Source of the DNA: Roseobacter cerasinus
Lineage (GTDB): Bacteria; Pseudomonadota; Alphaproteobacteria; Rhodobacterales; Rhodobacteraceae
DNA length: 64,000 bases
NCBI RefSeq assembly: GCF_009811755.1
Contig: NZ_BLIV01000001.1
Coordinates: 1-64,000, forward strand
Reading direction: 5' to 3'
Shown: one piece after another, positions 50,109-58,229 of the stretch
Layout: each line of letters begins with the position of its first letter
Numbering within the stretch: the first letter of the stretch is position 1
Program-made: the position numbers and the translations under genes
The notes under the pieces: model-generated
The model's database searches: none
Seen by the model: only the letters and a program-made list of their open reading frames with translations
What the model was told of the DNA's origin: nothing

Positions 50109-51182
50109 ATGGAAACACCAAACCTGCCAGCCATTCGCGCGCTTCGCCCTGCATGGAACAAGGGGCGCATTGTGGGTCAGAAGCGGCCGCTGAAACCAAA
50201 ACACGTCTGGACGATCCGGGTTCGACTTGAACTGGCCGAAAACCATCGCGACCTCGCCCTGTTCAACATGGCGATCGACAGCAAGCTCCGCGGCTGTGAT
50301 CTGGTGAAGATGAAAGTCGTCGATGTAATGGCATCAGGCCAAATCAAAGAACGCGCTTCTGTCTTGCAAAGCAAAACGCAGAAACCGGCGCGCTTTGAGA
50401 TTTCTGAAGGCACCCGGGCCTCGGTCGAGAAGTGGATGGAAGACGAGCTCATGGTCGGCTCCGAATACCTCTGGCCCGGTCGCTTCCACGAGCGTCTGCA
50501 TATCTCGACACGCCAGTATGCACGGGTCGTTCGCGACTGGGTCACATCCATAGGTTTCGATACAGTCCTGACCGGTCTCGGCATCGTATCGACTAGGTGG
50601 CAACTTGAGACGCCGATGATCTTCAAGAGTATGGAAACGCAAGCCCACGGTCGAAGAGCCACTTTTGTTCCAGGTTTCGGATGCAGTTTGGCGGATGCTA
50701 TTGAGGCCTCATGCTCGGCATACCCGTTCTTTGAGATCAAAACCTTAGAAACGGCTTCTGGTGACGTCGTTGAACTGTTCGACGGCGGCTATTGTGCCAA
50801 CAACCCATCACTCTATGCGCTTGCCGATGCGACAGTTGCGCTCGGGTATGCTCCTGAGAATTGTCGTCTACTACCTTTGGGATGTGGCCAGTATCCAGAG
50901 CCGAAGCGTGGATTTATTGCTCGCCGGATCAACACCTTCCTTCCGGTCCAATTACTTCAGAAGACACTCGAGGTGAACACCGCATCAATGGACCAACTCA
51001 GGCGCTTGCTCTACTCAAACGTGCCAACAGTTCGGATCAGCGACACCTTTGACAAGCCAGAAATGGCGACGGATATGTTTGAGCATGACCCCAAGAAATT
51101 GAACCTCCTGCGCCAGCAGGGCGCGGAATCGTTTGCGCGACGTGAAGTTGAGGTACGCAAACTGCTTTTGGAGAAGGTATAA
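50109..51182 (+). pseudogene. in-frame chimera: truncated tyrosine recombinase fused to C-terminal half of a CapV-like patatin
   Basis: One 357-codon frame after GGAGGATCAGTC. Residues 1 to about 149 match the N-terminal part of a short site-specific integrase common in Alphaproteobacteria (G-Q-K-R-P-L-K-P-K-H-V-W and S-K-L-R-G-C-D-L-V with the first catalytic arginine, to R-Q-Y-A-R-V-V-R-D-W-V-T-S), but the H-x-x-R and tyrosine half is missing. From about residue 151 it becomes a patatin phospholipase: A-S-C-S-A-Y-P-F-F, catalytic aspartate in D-G-G-Y-C-A-N-N-P-S (225-233) and a typical CapV C-terminus. The patatin G-x-S-x-G nucleophile half is missing. Both enzymes should be dead; the frame is nevertheless intact, and it ends 2 nt before the CD-NTase gene. 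Confidence 0.82.
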
Positions 51183-51184
51183 TA

Positions 51185-52081
51185 ATGGCAATTTCAGAAG
51201 ACCAACTTGAGACATGGTCACATCAGGGTTCGGTGCAACAGTCAGCGGCGACCTATCAAACAATCAAAACTGTTCTAGAGAGTGCTCAGGCGCCATACGC
51301 CAATCGGAGCTTTAACATCTTTCTTCAGGGTTCATACGGAAACAACACAAATGTCTGGGCTGAAAGTGATGTCGACATCGCTATCTGCCTAACTTCGGTC
51401 TTCTATAGCGATATCGATGAGCTAAGCACAGATGAGAAACAGCGCTACGAACAGAACCGAATTCCTGCTGAATACTCAATAAATCAGTTTAAGGATGAGG
51501 TAACCTCTTGGCTGCGTCAGAATTTCGGAAGTGGAGTCACGCCAGGCAATAAGGCCATTGCGGTCCCTGGGAGTAACAGCCGTCGCGACGCCGATGTTCT
51601 CGCATGTGCTGAACACCGTCGATACTTTTCCTACCCCGCGATGGGCGGTCCCAAATTCCACGAAGGAATCTGCTTTTGGACCTCGGACGGTGACAAGATC
51701 ATCAACTACCCTCATCAGCACATGAGCAACTGTACATCAATGCACCAAGCGACAAGTAATCGGTTCAAACCAAATGTCCGCGTTCTGAAGAACATGCGTA
51801 GATCGATGGTCAGTGACGGGTATATTGATGATGGGGTGGCTCCATCGTACTTTTTAGAAGGTATGCTTTACAACGTGCCAAACGAACACTTCGTTGCAAC
51901 GCACCAGCAAACGATAGAGAACGCGCTTTATTGGCTTGAGCGTTGCAATGTCCCAGATTTGCTGTGCGCGAACGAGCGGTATTATCTTGTGCGTGACGGT
52001 TCCGACGTCTGTTGGAACGGGAGTGACTTTAGGAACACTCTCACATCCATGCGCCGGTATTGGAACAGTGCAGGTCGCTAG
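51185..52081 (+). CDS. CBASS CD-NTase (cGAS/DncV-like nucleotidyltransferase)
   Basis: 298 residues. The nucleotidyltransferase core is complete: L-Q-G-S-Y-G-N-N-T-N (G49-S50), metal-binding D62 and D64 in A-E-S-D-V-D-I, and the third acidic residue in R-R-D-A-D-V-L (135/137). The C-terminal helical half contains F-K-P-N-V-R-V-L-K-N-M-R and A-P-S-Y-F-L-E-G-M-L-Y, seen in bacterial CD-NTases. These enzymes make a cyclic oligonucleotide on phage infection that activates an effector. It follows the patatin fragment by 2 nt, the usual CapV-CD-NTase order. The product nucleotide cannot be read from sequence. Confidence 0.9.
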   Translation: MAISEDQLETWSHQGSVQQSAATYQTIKTVLESAQAPYANRSFNIFLQGSYGNNTNVWAESDVDIAICLTSVFYSDIDELSTDEKQRYEQNRIPAEYSINQFKDEVTSWLRQNFGSGVTPGNKAIAVPGSNSRRDADVLACAEHRRYFSYPAMGGPKFHEGICFWTSDGDKIINYPHQHMSNCTSMHQATSNRFKPNVRVLKNMRRSMVSDGYIDDGVAPSYFLEGMLYNVPNEHFVATHQQTIENALYWLERCNVPDLLCANERYYLVRDGSDVCWNGSDFRNTLTSMRRYWNSAGR

Positions 52082-52092
52082 GTTTGGCTCTC

Positions 52093-52539
52093 CTAATTTG
52101 CCACCAGTGTTGTAGCGCGACCTTCGACGTAGAAGACAGCTTTTGTTGTTGAAAGTATGCAGCACGCATCTATGGCCATTGCCATCGAAAGCGAAAGTGT
52201 ACTGTTGTGAGCCGAACCTAGATTTGGCATGGACGATGACGGTGTGTGCCGGCTTACGATACGCATGGACCATGCTGACAGGTAGTATTCTTCATCCTGC
52301 TGGTTTCGTTGGAATACGATAGCGCCATCATGGATACTTGGGTTGATATGGAGGGCAGTTTCAAGGTCTTTGATGAAAGTCACGCCAAATCGCTGTCCTA
52401 CTTCTGGCACTGGATCTCTTGGCATCGGAATACAATCTACCTCGGAAATTGAGCCAGATGCGAATACTAAGATCGCCGGGTGGAACGGTTCGCCGCTTTG
52501 ATGTATTTGGAGCAAGGTTTGTTTCAGATGCTCAAACAT
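52093..52539 (-). CDS. DisA_N/diadenylate-cyclase-like domain protein, antisense within the CBASS locus
   Basis: 148 residues. The core I-H-D-G-A-I-V-F (DGA at 71-73), a strand, then N-L-G-S-A-H-N-S-T (108-114) and a strand ending V-F-Y-V-E-G-R-A follow the order of DisA_N domains, where D-G-A and G-T-R-H-R bind ATP. Here R-H-R is A-H-N, so cyclase activity is doubtful and a nucleotide-sensing role more likely. The N-terminal A-I-L-V-F-A-S-G strand also fits. The gene lies between CD-NTase and the Cap15-like gene on the opposite strand; its start codon overlaps the Cap15-like start by 2 nt. Family assignment is by eye; the gene itself could be missed or doubted by automatic tools. Confidence 0.6.
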   Translation of the reverse strand: MFEHLKQTLLQIHQSGEPFHPAILVFASGSISEVDCIPMPRDPVPEVGQRFGVTFIKDLETALHINPSIHDGAIVFQRNQQDEEYYLSAWSMRIVSRHTPSSSMPNLGSAHNSTLSLSMAMAIDACCILSTTKAVFYVEGRATTLVAN

Positions 52540-53176
52540 GGGTTACGCATTGCTCAATAGGACGACAGTCTCAGTACTTCTTATCATCGCCATTGTGGTT
52601 TGGGGAGGGTTCCTTTGGGTGCTTGGTATCGAGCTCACGTGGGAACACGCGCAACCCTATTCCCTAACTCTGGCTGCAATCACTTCATGTTTATGGCTGT
52701 TTGATAAATACATCTGGAAGATCTGGCCAGTACATAAATTCGTTAAGCGTCCGGACCTGAACGGAACTTGGCGGGTTTCTCTCCAATCGTCTTACAAAGC
52801 TCCGGGTTCGGAGGAGCCTGTTGCTGCTGTCGACGGTTTTGCAGTCATTCGACAGACATTTAGCTCAATGTCGATCAGGTTGATGACTGAGCAAGCCGAG
52901 TCGTTCCTCGTTGCGTCAAGCTTTGACATCCAAACTGACGGTACAACCTTCGTCTACGGCGCATATCAAAGTGACCCAAGTATCCACCTACGATCCGGAA
53001 TTAGTGAAATTCACTACGGGAGTTTTAGATACAAGGTCATTGGCAGGCCGCCAACCCAGCTCATTGGCCACTATTGGACGGACCGCAATACGAATGGCTC
53101 AATTGCGCTGGCGGATCGCAGGAACGTGTATTTCGACGGCTATAAAGAAGCTGATGATAATTGGAACGCTGGCTAA
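52538..53176 (+). CDS. Cap15-like CBASS effector (two TM helices plus beta-barrel)
   Basis: 212 residues: transmembrane helices at about 10-30 and 40-58, a basic linker (K-F-V-K), then P-D-L-N-G-T-W (72-78) opening a beta-rich domain to the C-terminus (R-V-S-L-Q-S-S-Y, Y-G-A-Y-Q-S-D, L-I-G-H-Y-W-T-D-R). This is the layout of the S-2TMbeta/Cap15 effectors, whose barrel binds the CD-NTase product and whose helices disrupt the inner membrane. It is on the CD-NTase strand, 456 nt downstream, separated by the antisense DisA-like gene, so it may need its own promoter. Confidence 0.82.
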   Translation: MGYALLNRTTVSVLLIIAIVVWGGFLWVLGIELTWEHAQPYSLTLAAITSCLWLFDKYIWKIWPVHKFVKRPDLNGTWRVSLQSSYKAPGSEEPVAAVDGFAVIRQTFSSMSIRLMTEQAESFLVASSFDIQTDGTTFVYGAYQSDPSIHLRSGISEIHYGSFRYKVIGRPPTQLIGHYWTDRNTNGSIALADRRNVYFDGYKEADDNWNAG

Positions 53177-53407
53177 CGTTTGAGTCTCAGGAGAAACACT
53201 TACGCGCTTTCCCAGAGATAAGGTCCGCTTTGGCAAGGCTGTTGAGACCATACAGCGCCTGCAGCGAAAGTCCGGAATCCGCCCTGGGTGCCGGATCCAA
53301 GGCAACCTGACCGAATTTCTAACAGCTGTTCCTGTAAAAGAGGAAAACCGTCAACTGGGCCAACGGCCTTAGGTCAGATCCACCAAACCTGCTGAAAGTC
53401 GCGTTCT

Positions 53408-53459
53408 TGCCCGACAAAAGTTGGCTTTCTTACCGGACAAGTTGGGATTCATGCCGGAC
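53408..53459. repeat. degenerate tandem repeat with a CCGGACAAGTTGG core
   Basis: Three iterations about 22 nt apart: TGCCCGACAAAAGTTGG (53408), TACCGGACAAGTTGG (53431), TGCCGGAC (53452, partial). They lie in the 302-bp gene-free stretch between the Cap15-like gene and the 3' end of tRNA-Gln, where the border of an integrated element is expected. They may be recombinase or transposase binding sites. Confidence 0.5.
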
Positions 53460-53478
53460 GACACACAAAAAGTAAAAA

Positions 53479-53553
53479 TGGCTGGGATGGTAGGATTCGA
53501 ACCTACGGTACACTGTACCAAAAACAGTTGCCTTACCACTTGGCTACATCCCA
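53479..53553 (-). tRNA. tRNA-Gln (anticodon TTG)
   Basis: 75 nt with encoded CCA on the minus strand: acceptor TGGGATG/CATCCCA, D-stem GCC/GGC, anticodon stem ACTGT/ACAGT around TTTTGGT (TTG), T-stem GTAGG/CCTAC with TTCGAAT. Its 3' end abuts the CBASS island. Confidence 0.96.
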
Positions 53554-53717
53554 ACAACGCGCGCTGAATAAGCGTCTGAAGACCTGTGTGCAAGTCCTGA
53601 TTTCAAAAAACCCTCATCACAGCACTCACGCGCTCTGTACGGAAAATAGATCGCACTGAGGAGGTTTTCAACCACAAGATCACCGACCCACAGTGCGCGC
53701 AGGCCTGCCGCACCTCG

Positions 53718-54710
53718 CTATCGCGCCACATCGATCAGAACAGCGCCAGATCGCTGCCCCCGTTCGACAGCCTCATGCGCCAGCGCTGTGTCGGCAAGCG
53801 GAAAAACCGACTGAACCGGGCACGACACAGCGCCCGCGCGCAATGCGGCGTGCAGTTTGGCAGTCGCGACCTGCCGCGCCGTGTTGTCCAGCAGATAGAT
53901 GAGCGCAATATCGATGGTCACAGCTTTGAAGAGCAGCGGGTAGAACGGCAGGCTTGGTGTCATGTTGAGCGCGGATCCATAGGCTGCGATGGTGCCATTG
54001 GGGGCAATCACAGCAGCGTTGGTCTCGATGTTCATGCCAAATTCGACCTCGATGATGCGGGAAATCGGCGCACCAGCAGTGGCAGCCAAAATCTGCTCGG
54101 CGAGATCCGGGGCTGTGTAGTCGAGCACAACATCTGCGCCCGCAGCCGCGCAGCGGGCAAGACCCGCACCGCGCGCCGTTGCGATCACCCGGGCCCCGGC
54201 CCATGCGGCGAGTTGCACAGCCAGATGTCCGACCGTTCCCGCACCGCCGTGGATCAACAGGGTTTGTCCCGCAACATCTCCACCACCAAACACCACATGG
54301 GCCGCAGTCAAACCCGGGATGCCGAGGCTGGCCCCTGTCTCAAGCGACACCTCCGACGGCAAGGCAATGGCCTGCGCGACCGGAAGCGTGATATGGCTGG
54401 CCGCGGTGCCAAAGGCGCGTTGCCACTGACCGTTCCAGATCCACACGCGCGCCCCGATGAGCGCAGGGTCGACACCCGGCCCCACGGCTACGATCACGCC
54501 CGACCCATCGCTGTGAGGGACAATAAGTGGGAAGGCAGGGGTCGTCGCTCCGGGCCGTGCCCCCGCGCGCGCCTTGACGTCGGAGGGGTTTACGCCCGAG
54601 AAGGCCAACTCCACGCAAACCTCACCGGCGGATGGTGCGGGTGTCTCCAACTCGACAACCGAGAGAACCTCCGACGCGGGGCCAAATCGGGAATAGCCAA
54701 TGGCTTGCAT
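53718..54710 (-). CDS. zinc-independent quinone oxidoreductase-like (MDR family)
   Basis: 330 residues from the ATG at 54710 after CAGGGGAGTATA. GroES-like N-terminal domain (about 1-125) and Rossmann domain with L-I-H-G-G-A-G-T-V-G-H-L-A-V-Q near residue 150, as in NADPH:quinone reductases. The structural zinc cysteines of alcohol dehydrogenases are not seen. Substrate unknown. It stands alone, downstream of the SH3 gene by 82 nt on the same strand. Confidence 0.86.
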   Translation of the reverse strand: MQAIGYSRFGPASEVLSVVELETPAPSAGEVCVELAFSGVNPSDVKARAGARPGATTPAFPLIVPHSDGSGVIVAVGPGVDPALIGARVWIWNGQWQRAFGTAASHITLPVAQAIALPSEVSLETGASLGIPGLTAAHVVFGGGDVAGQTLLIHGGAGTVGHLAVQLAAWAGARVIATARGAGLARCAAAGADVVLDYTAPDLAEQILAATAGAPISRIIEVEFGMNIETNAAVIAPNGTIAAYGSALNMTPSLPFYPLLFKAVTIDIALIYLLDNTARQVATAKLHAALRAGAVSCPVQSVFPLADTALAHEAVERGQRSGAVLIDVAR

Positions 54711-54792
54711 TATACTCCCCTGCATCTCCGGGTGCTATTGCGCGAGGCCAATCCTGCCCCGCATCCAGTGCCCTTGCAACAGCCCGGCGGCG

Positions 54793-55296
54793 TCAGTCGC
54801 GGATCTCGTCCGGGGCAACGCCCCAGAGCCGCGCCTTCGGAGCCCAACCGCGATACCCGCCAGAGCGCAACCGACACCACTCGGGGCCACATTTGCCAAG
54901 CCGGGCGATCACGCCGCTTTCGAGGGCCGCATTCACCGGCGCGTCCGGGTCAGGCCGCATCCGCAAGGGCAGCATGTCTTCTTGCACAATCACCGTGCGC
55001 ACGCCCGACAGCAGGGAGTAGTGGACCCAGCCCCCCTGCCCGTCCCGATCCTGCACACGGCGCCAATGACCATGCTCCGCAATGATCTGCAGTGGCATGT
55101 CGCGGTGTTTGAAGACCCAGTCGATCCGGTGCGTGAGAGATGGCCCCCGACGTGCATTCCCTTCCGAAGCTTTCATCGACACAAACCGCGGCAATGGCAG
55201 ATTCGTGACCTTGCCGGTCTCACGCGCAAAGCCCGGGGCTCCGCTCAAGCCCAGGGCCATCGCCGCAGCGAGCAACCCGGATAGGAATTTCGTCAT
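54793..55296 (-). CDS. secreted SH3-domain protein
   Basis: 167 residues from the ATG at 55296. A signal peptide (about 1-24, ending G-F-A) precedes two bacterial SH3-like segments: R-F-V-S-M-K-A-S-E-G-N-A-R-R-G-P with W-R-R-V-Q-D-R-D-G-Q-G-G-W-V-H, and L-R-M-R-P-D-P-D-A-P with W-C-R-L-R-S-G-G-Y-R-G-W. This is the DUF1058-type periplasmic protein of Alphaproteobacteria; a cell-wall contact role is assumed. It is divergent from the 2-hydroxyacid dehydrogenase gene. Confidence 0.87.
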   Translation of the reverse strand: MTKFLSGLLAAAMALGLSGAPGFARETGKVTNLPLPRFVSMKASEGNARRGPSLTHRIDWVFKHRDMPLQIIAEHGHWRRVQDRDGQGGWVHYSLLSGVRTVIVQEDMLPLRMRPDPDAPVNAALESGVIARLGKCGPEWCRLRSGGYRGWAPKARLWGVAPDEIRD

Positions 55297-55414
55297 GACA
55301 GTGCCTGTTCTTCGCAAATTGCCCGATAGACGCCGCGAGGTTCTTGTGCCTCGCCCGCATCTCGGCCACCATGCCACGAAAGGGCGCGCCGCGCCAAGTC
55401 CGGGGAGGTGCAAA

Positions 55415-56401
55415 ATGGCGAAGCAGAGGTTGAGTGTTGTCGTCACGCGACGGTTACCCGAGGAGGTTGAAACCCGGCTGTCGGAGCTCTTCGATGTCAG
55501 GCTGCGCGACGATGACACCCCGATGGATCGGTCTGATCTGGCGGAGGCGTTGAAAACGGCGGATGTGCTGGTGCCCACGGTCACGGATGAGATTGATTCT
55601 GCCCTCATCAGCCAGGCGGGTGACCGGCTGAAGCTCATTGCGAACTATGGCGCGGGTGTCGATCACATCGATGTGGCAACAGCTCGGCAGCGTGGTGTGC
55701 TGGTCTCGAACACGCCCGGCGTGCTGACAGATGATACCGCCGATATGACGATGGCCCTGCTGCTCGCCGTACTGCGCCGGATTCCGGAAGGTCTGCATGT
55801 GATGCAGTCGGATGCATGGGATGGTTGGGCGCCCACGGCGTACCTGGGGGGGCGCGTCGCCGGGCGGCGTCTGGGCATTCTCGGCATGGGGCGCATCGGT
55901 CAAGCCGTGGCGCGACGGGCAAGCGCCTTTGGCATGCAAGTGCATTATCACAACCGGCGGCGGTTGCGCCCCGAGATCGAACAGGCGCTGGAAGCCACCT
56001 ATTGGGAGAGCCTCGACCAGATGGTCGCGCGCATGGATGTGATTTCCATCAACTGCCCGGCCACACCCTCGACCTTCCATCTGATGAACGCGCGGCGGCT
56101 GAAACTGATGAAGCCCGAAGCGGTGATCGTGAACACCTCGCGCGGCGAAGTTCTTGACGAGGCCGCGCTGACCCGGATGCTGCGCGCAGGCGAGATCGCG
56201 GGCGCGGGCCTCGACGTCTACGAGCGCGGCACCCATGTGAACCCGCGCCTGCGCGAGCTGCCCAATGTCGTGCTCTTGCCGCATATGGGCTCCGCCACGC
56301 GCGAGGGGCGCATCGAGATGGGCGAGAAAGTCATCATCAATATCAAGACCTTCGACGATGGGCACAGACCACCCGATCAGGTTGTGCCCGCGATGCTTTA
56401 G
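55415..56401 (+). CDS. D-isomer-specific 2-hydroxyacid dehydrogenase (glyoxylate/hydroxypyruvate reductase-like)
   Basis: 328 residues from the ATG at 55415 after GGGGAGGTGCAAA. NAD(P)-binding L-G-I-L-G-M-G-R-I-G-Q-A near residue 153, substrate arginine in N-T-S-R-G-E, catalytic glutamate in Y-E-R-G and histidine in L-P-H-M-G-S-A. Closest in feel to GyaR-type glyoxylate/D-glycerate dehydrogenases. It precedes ggt by 26 nt on the same strand, so the two may be cotranscribed, with the GlcD-like oxidase following. Confidence 0.92.
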   Translation: MAKQRLSVVVTRRLPEEVETRLSELFDVRLRDDDTPMDRSDLAEALKTADVLVPTVTDEIDSALISQAGDRLKLIANYGAGVDHIDVATARQRGVLVSNTPGVLTDDTADMTMALLLAVLRRIPEGLHVMQSDAWDGWAPTAYLGGRVAGRRLGILGMGRIGQAVARRASAFGMQVHYHNRRRLRPEIEQALEATYWESLDQMVARMDVISINCPATPSTFHLMNARRLKLMKPEAVIVNTSRGEVLDEAALTRMLRAGEIAGAGLDVYERGTHVNPRLRELPNVVLLPHMGSATREGRIEMGEKVIINIKTFDDGHRPPDQVVPAML

Positions 56402-56427
56402 ACACCAGCCAAAGGAGTGGAGAGACC

Positions 56428-58209
56428 ATGCGACATCTACTGACAACGGGCGCGGCCCTGTTCCTCGCAACGGCTGCGGCGGCGCAACAGGCTGCCGATG
56501 CCGTGCAACCCGAAGCCGCCACACAAGGTGCCTTCGAGGCGATCTCGCCTGAGGTGGCCGCCGCTCTGGAGGCGAAATTCGCAGGCACGCCGGTCGAGGC
56601 TGAGACTTGGATGGTGGCGGCGGCCAACCCATGGGCCGTGAAGGCGGGCGCCGATGTGCTGGCCAAGGGCGGCACGGCGGCGGATGCGCTGGTGGCCTTG
56701 CAGGCGATGCTGGGGCTGGTGGAGCCGCAATCCTCAGGTCTCGGGGGTGGTGCTTTCCTTGTCTACTATGATGCGGAAAGCGGCACGCTGACCACGCTCG
56801 ACGGGCGCGAAACGGCCCCCTTGGCCGCGACACCGCGTCTTTTTCAGGACGGCAATGGCGAACCTTTGAAGTTCTTTGACGCGGTGGTGGGCGGGCTGTC
56901 GGTTGGAACCCCCGGCACCCCGGCTCTGATGGAAGAGGTGCATCTGCGCTGGGGCGCGTTGGATTGGGCGGAGCTTTTGGCCCCGGCCATCACGCGCGCG
57001 GAAGAAGGCTTTGCCGTCTCACCCCGCCTTGCCGGTCTGATCGAGGGCGATCAGGAGCGTCTGGGCCGCTTCCCGGCCACAGCGGAGTATTTCATGCCCG
57101 GTGGCACGCCACTGGAAGCGGGAGAACTGCTGACAAACCCCGATTATGCGGCCACGCTGCGCGCCATGGCGGAGGGCGGCACGCGCGCCTTCTATACCGG
57201 CGAGATTGCGCAGGACATCGTCGACACCGTGCGCGGGGCCGAGGGCAACCCCGGCGTGCTCTCAACCGTCGATCTCAGCATCTATCAGGTGAAGGAGCGC
57301 GCGCCGGTCTGCGTGAGCTATCGCGCGCATGATGTCTGCGGAATGGGGCCACCTTCCTCCGGCGCGCTCACGGTCGGGCAGATCCTCGGCATGTTGGAGA
57401 GCTATGACCTCTCCGCCGGACCCATGGACGCCGAGGTGCGCCGGTTGATCGGCGACGCCTCGCGTTTGGCCTTTGCCGACCGGGGCCGCTATATGGCCGA
57501 CAGCGACTATGTCCCCGTCCCGACCGAGGGGCTTGTGGACGCGGGCTACCTTGCGGAGCGGGCTGAGCTGCTTGCGGGTGACGACGCGCTGTCAGAGGTG
57601 GCTCCGGGCGCCCCGGCTTTTGACCATGCGCTGAACTGGGCCGACGATGCCTCCATCGAGCTGCCTTCGACCTCGCATTTCGTGATCGTGGATGGCGCAG
57701 GCAATGTGGCCTCGATGACCACAACCATCGAAAACGGCTTCGGCAGCCGCCTGATGGTGCGTGGGTTCCTGTTGAACAACGAACTCACGGATTTCTCATT
57801 CAAGAGCCATGCGGATGGCGTGCCGATTGCCAACCGGGTGGAGCCGGGCAAGCGCCCCCGCTCGTCCATGGCGCCGACCATCGTGATGAAGGACGGCACC
57901 CCGGTGCTGGCCATCGGCAGCCCCGGTGGCAGCCGCATCATCGGCTATGTGGCGCAGAGCATCATCGCGCATCTCGACTGGGGCATGGATGTGCAACAGG
58001 CCCTGTCGGTTCCACATGCGGTGAACCGCTTTGGCACCTATGACGTGGAAGAAAGCACCGCAGCGGAAGACTTGTCCGAGGCGTTGACGGCCATGGGGTA
58101 TGAGGTGGGCAGCCGCCCGCTGACCTCCGGCCTGCACGCCATCGCCATCGGCGACGGGTTGCAAGGCGGGGCTGACCCCCGCCGCGAAGGGATTGCGCTG
58201 GGGCAATAG
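56428..58209 (+). CDS. ggt: gamma-glutamyltransferase
   Basis: 593 residues: a signal peptide (about 1-20, ending A-A-A), then the Ntn-hydrolase precursor. The autoprocessing threonine is in the block S-T-S-H-F-V-I-V-D, followed by N-V-A-S-M-T-T-T-I-E-N-G-F-G-S and L-N-N-E-L-T-D-F-S-F, all typical. It cleaves glutathione and other gamma-glutamyl compounds in the periplasm. AAAGGAGTGGAGAGACC precedes the ATG. Confidence 0.95.
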   Translation: MRHLLTTGAALFLATAAAAQQAADAVQPEAATQGAFEAISPEVAAALEAKFAGTPVEAETWMVAAANPWAVKAGADVLAKGGTAADALVALQAMLGLVEPQSSGLGGGAFLVYYDAESGTLTTLDGRETAPLAATPRLFQDGNGEPLKFFDAVVGGLSVGTPGTPALMEEVHLRWGALDWAELLAPAITRAEEGFAVSPRLAGLIEGDQERLGRFPATAEYFMPGGTPLEAGELLTNPDYAATLRAMAEGGTRAFYTGEIAQDIVDTVRGAEGNPGVLSTVDLSIYQVKERAPVCVSYRAHDVCGMGPPSSGALTVGQILGMLESYDLSAGPMDAEVRRLIGDASRLAFADRGRYMADSDYVPVPTEGLVDAGYLAERAELLAGDDALSEVAPGAPAFDHALNWADDASIELPSTSHFVIVDGAGNVASMTTTIENGFGSRLMVRGFLLNNELTDFSFKSHADGVPIANRVEPGKRPRSSMAPTIVMKDGTPVLAIGSPGGSRIIGYVAQSIIAHLDWGMDVQQALSVPHAVNRFGTYDVEESTAAEDLSEALTAMGYEVGSRPLTSGLHAIAIGDGLQGGADPRREGIALGQ

Positions 58210-58229
58210 CCCCGGCCTGGGAGGGACAG

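Noticed and set aside
53408-53459. The CCGGACAAGTTGG repeats as a CRISPR remnant
   Set aside because: Only two and a half degenerate units about 22 nt apart, with no spacers of typical length and no cas genes.
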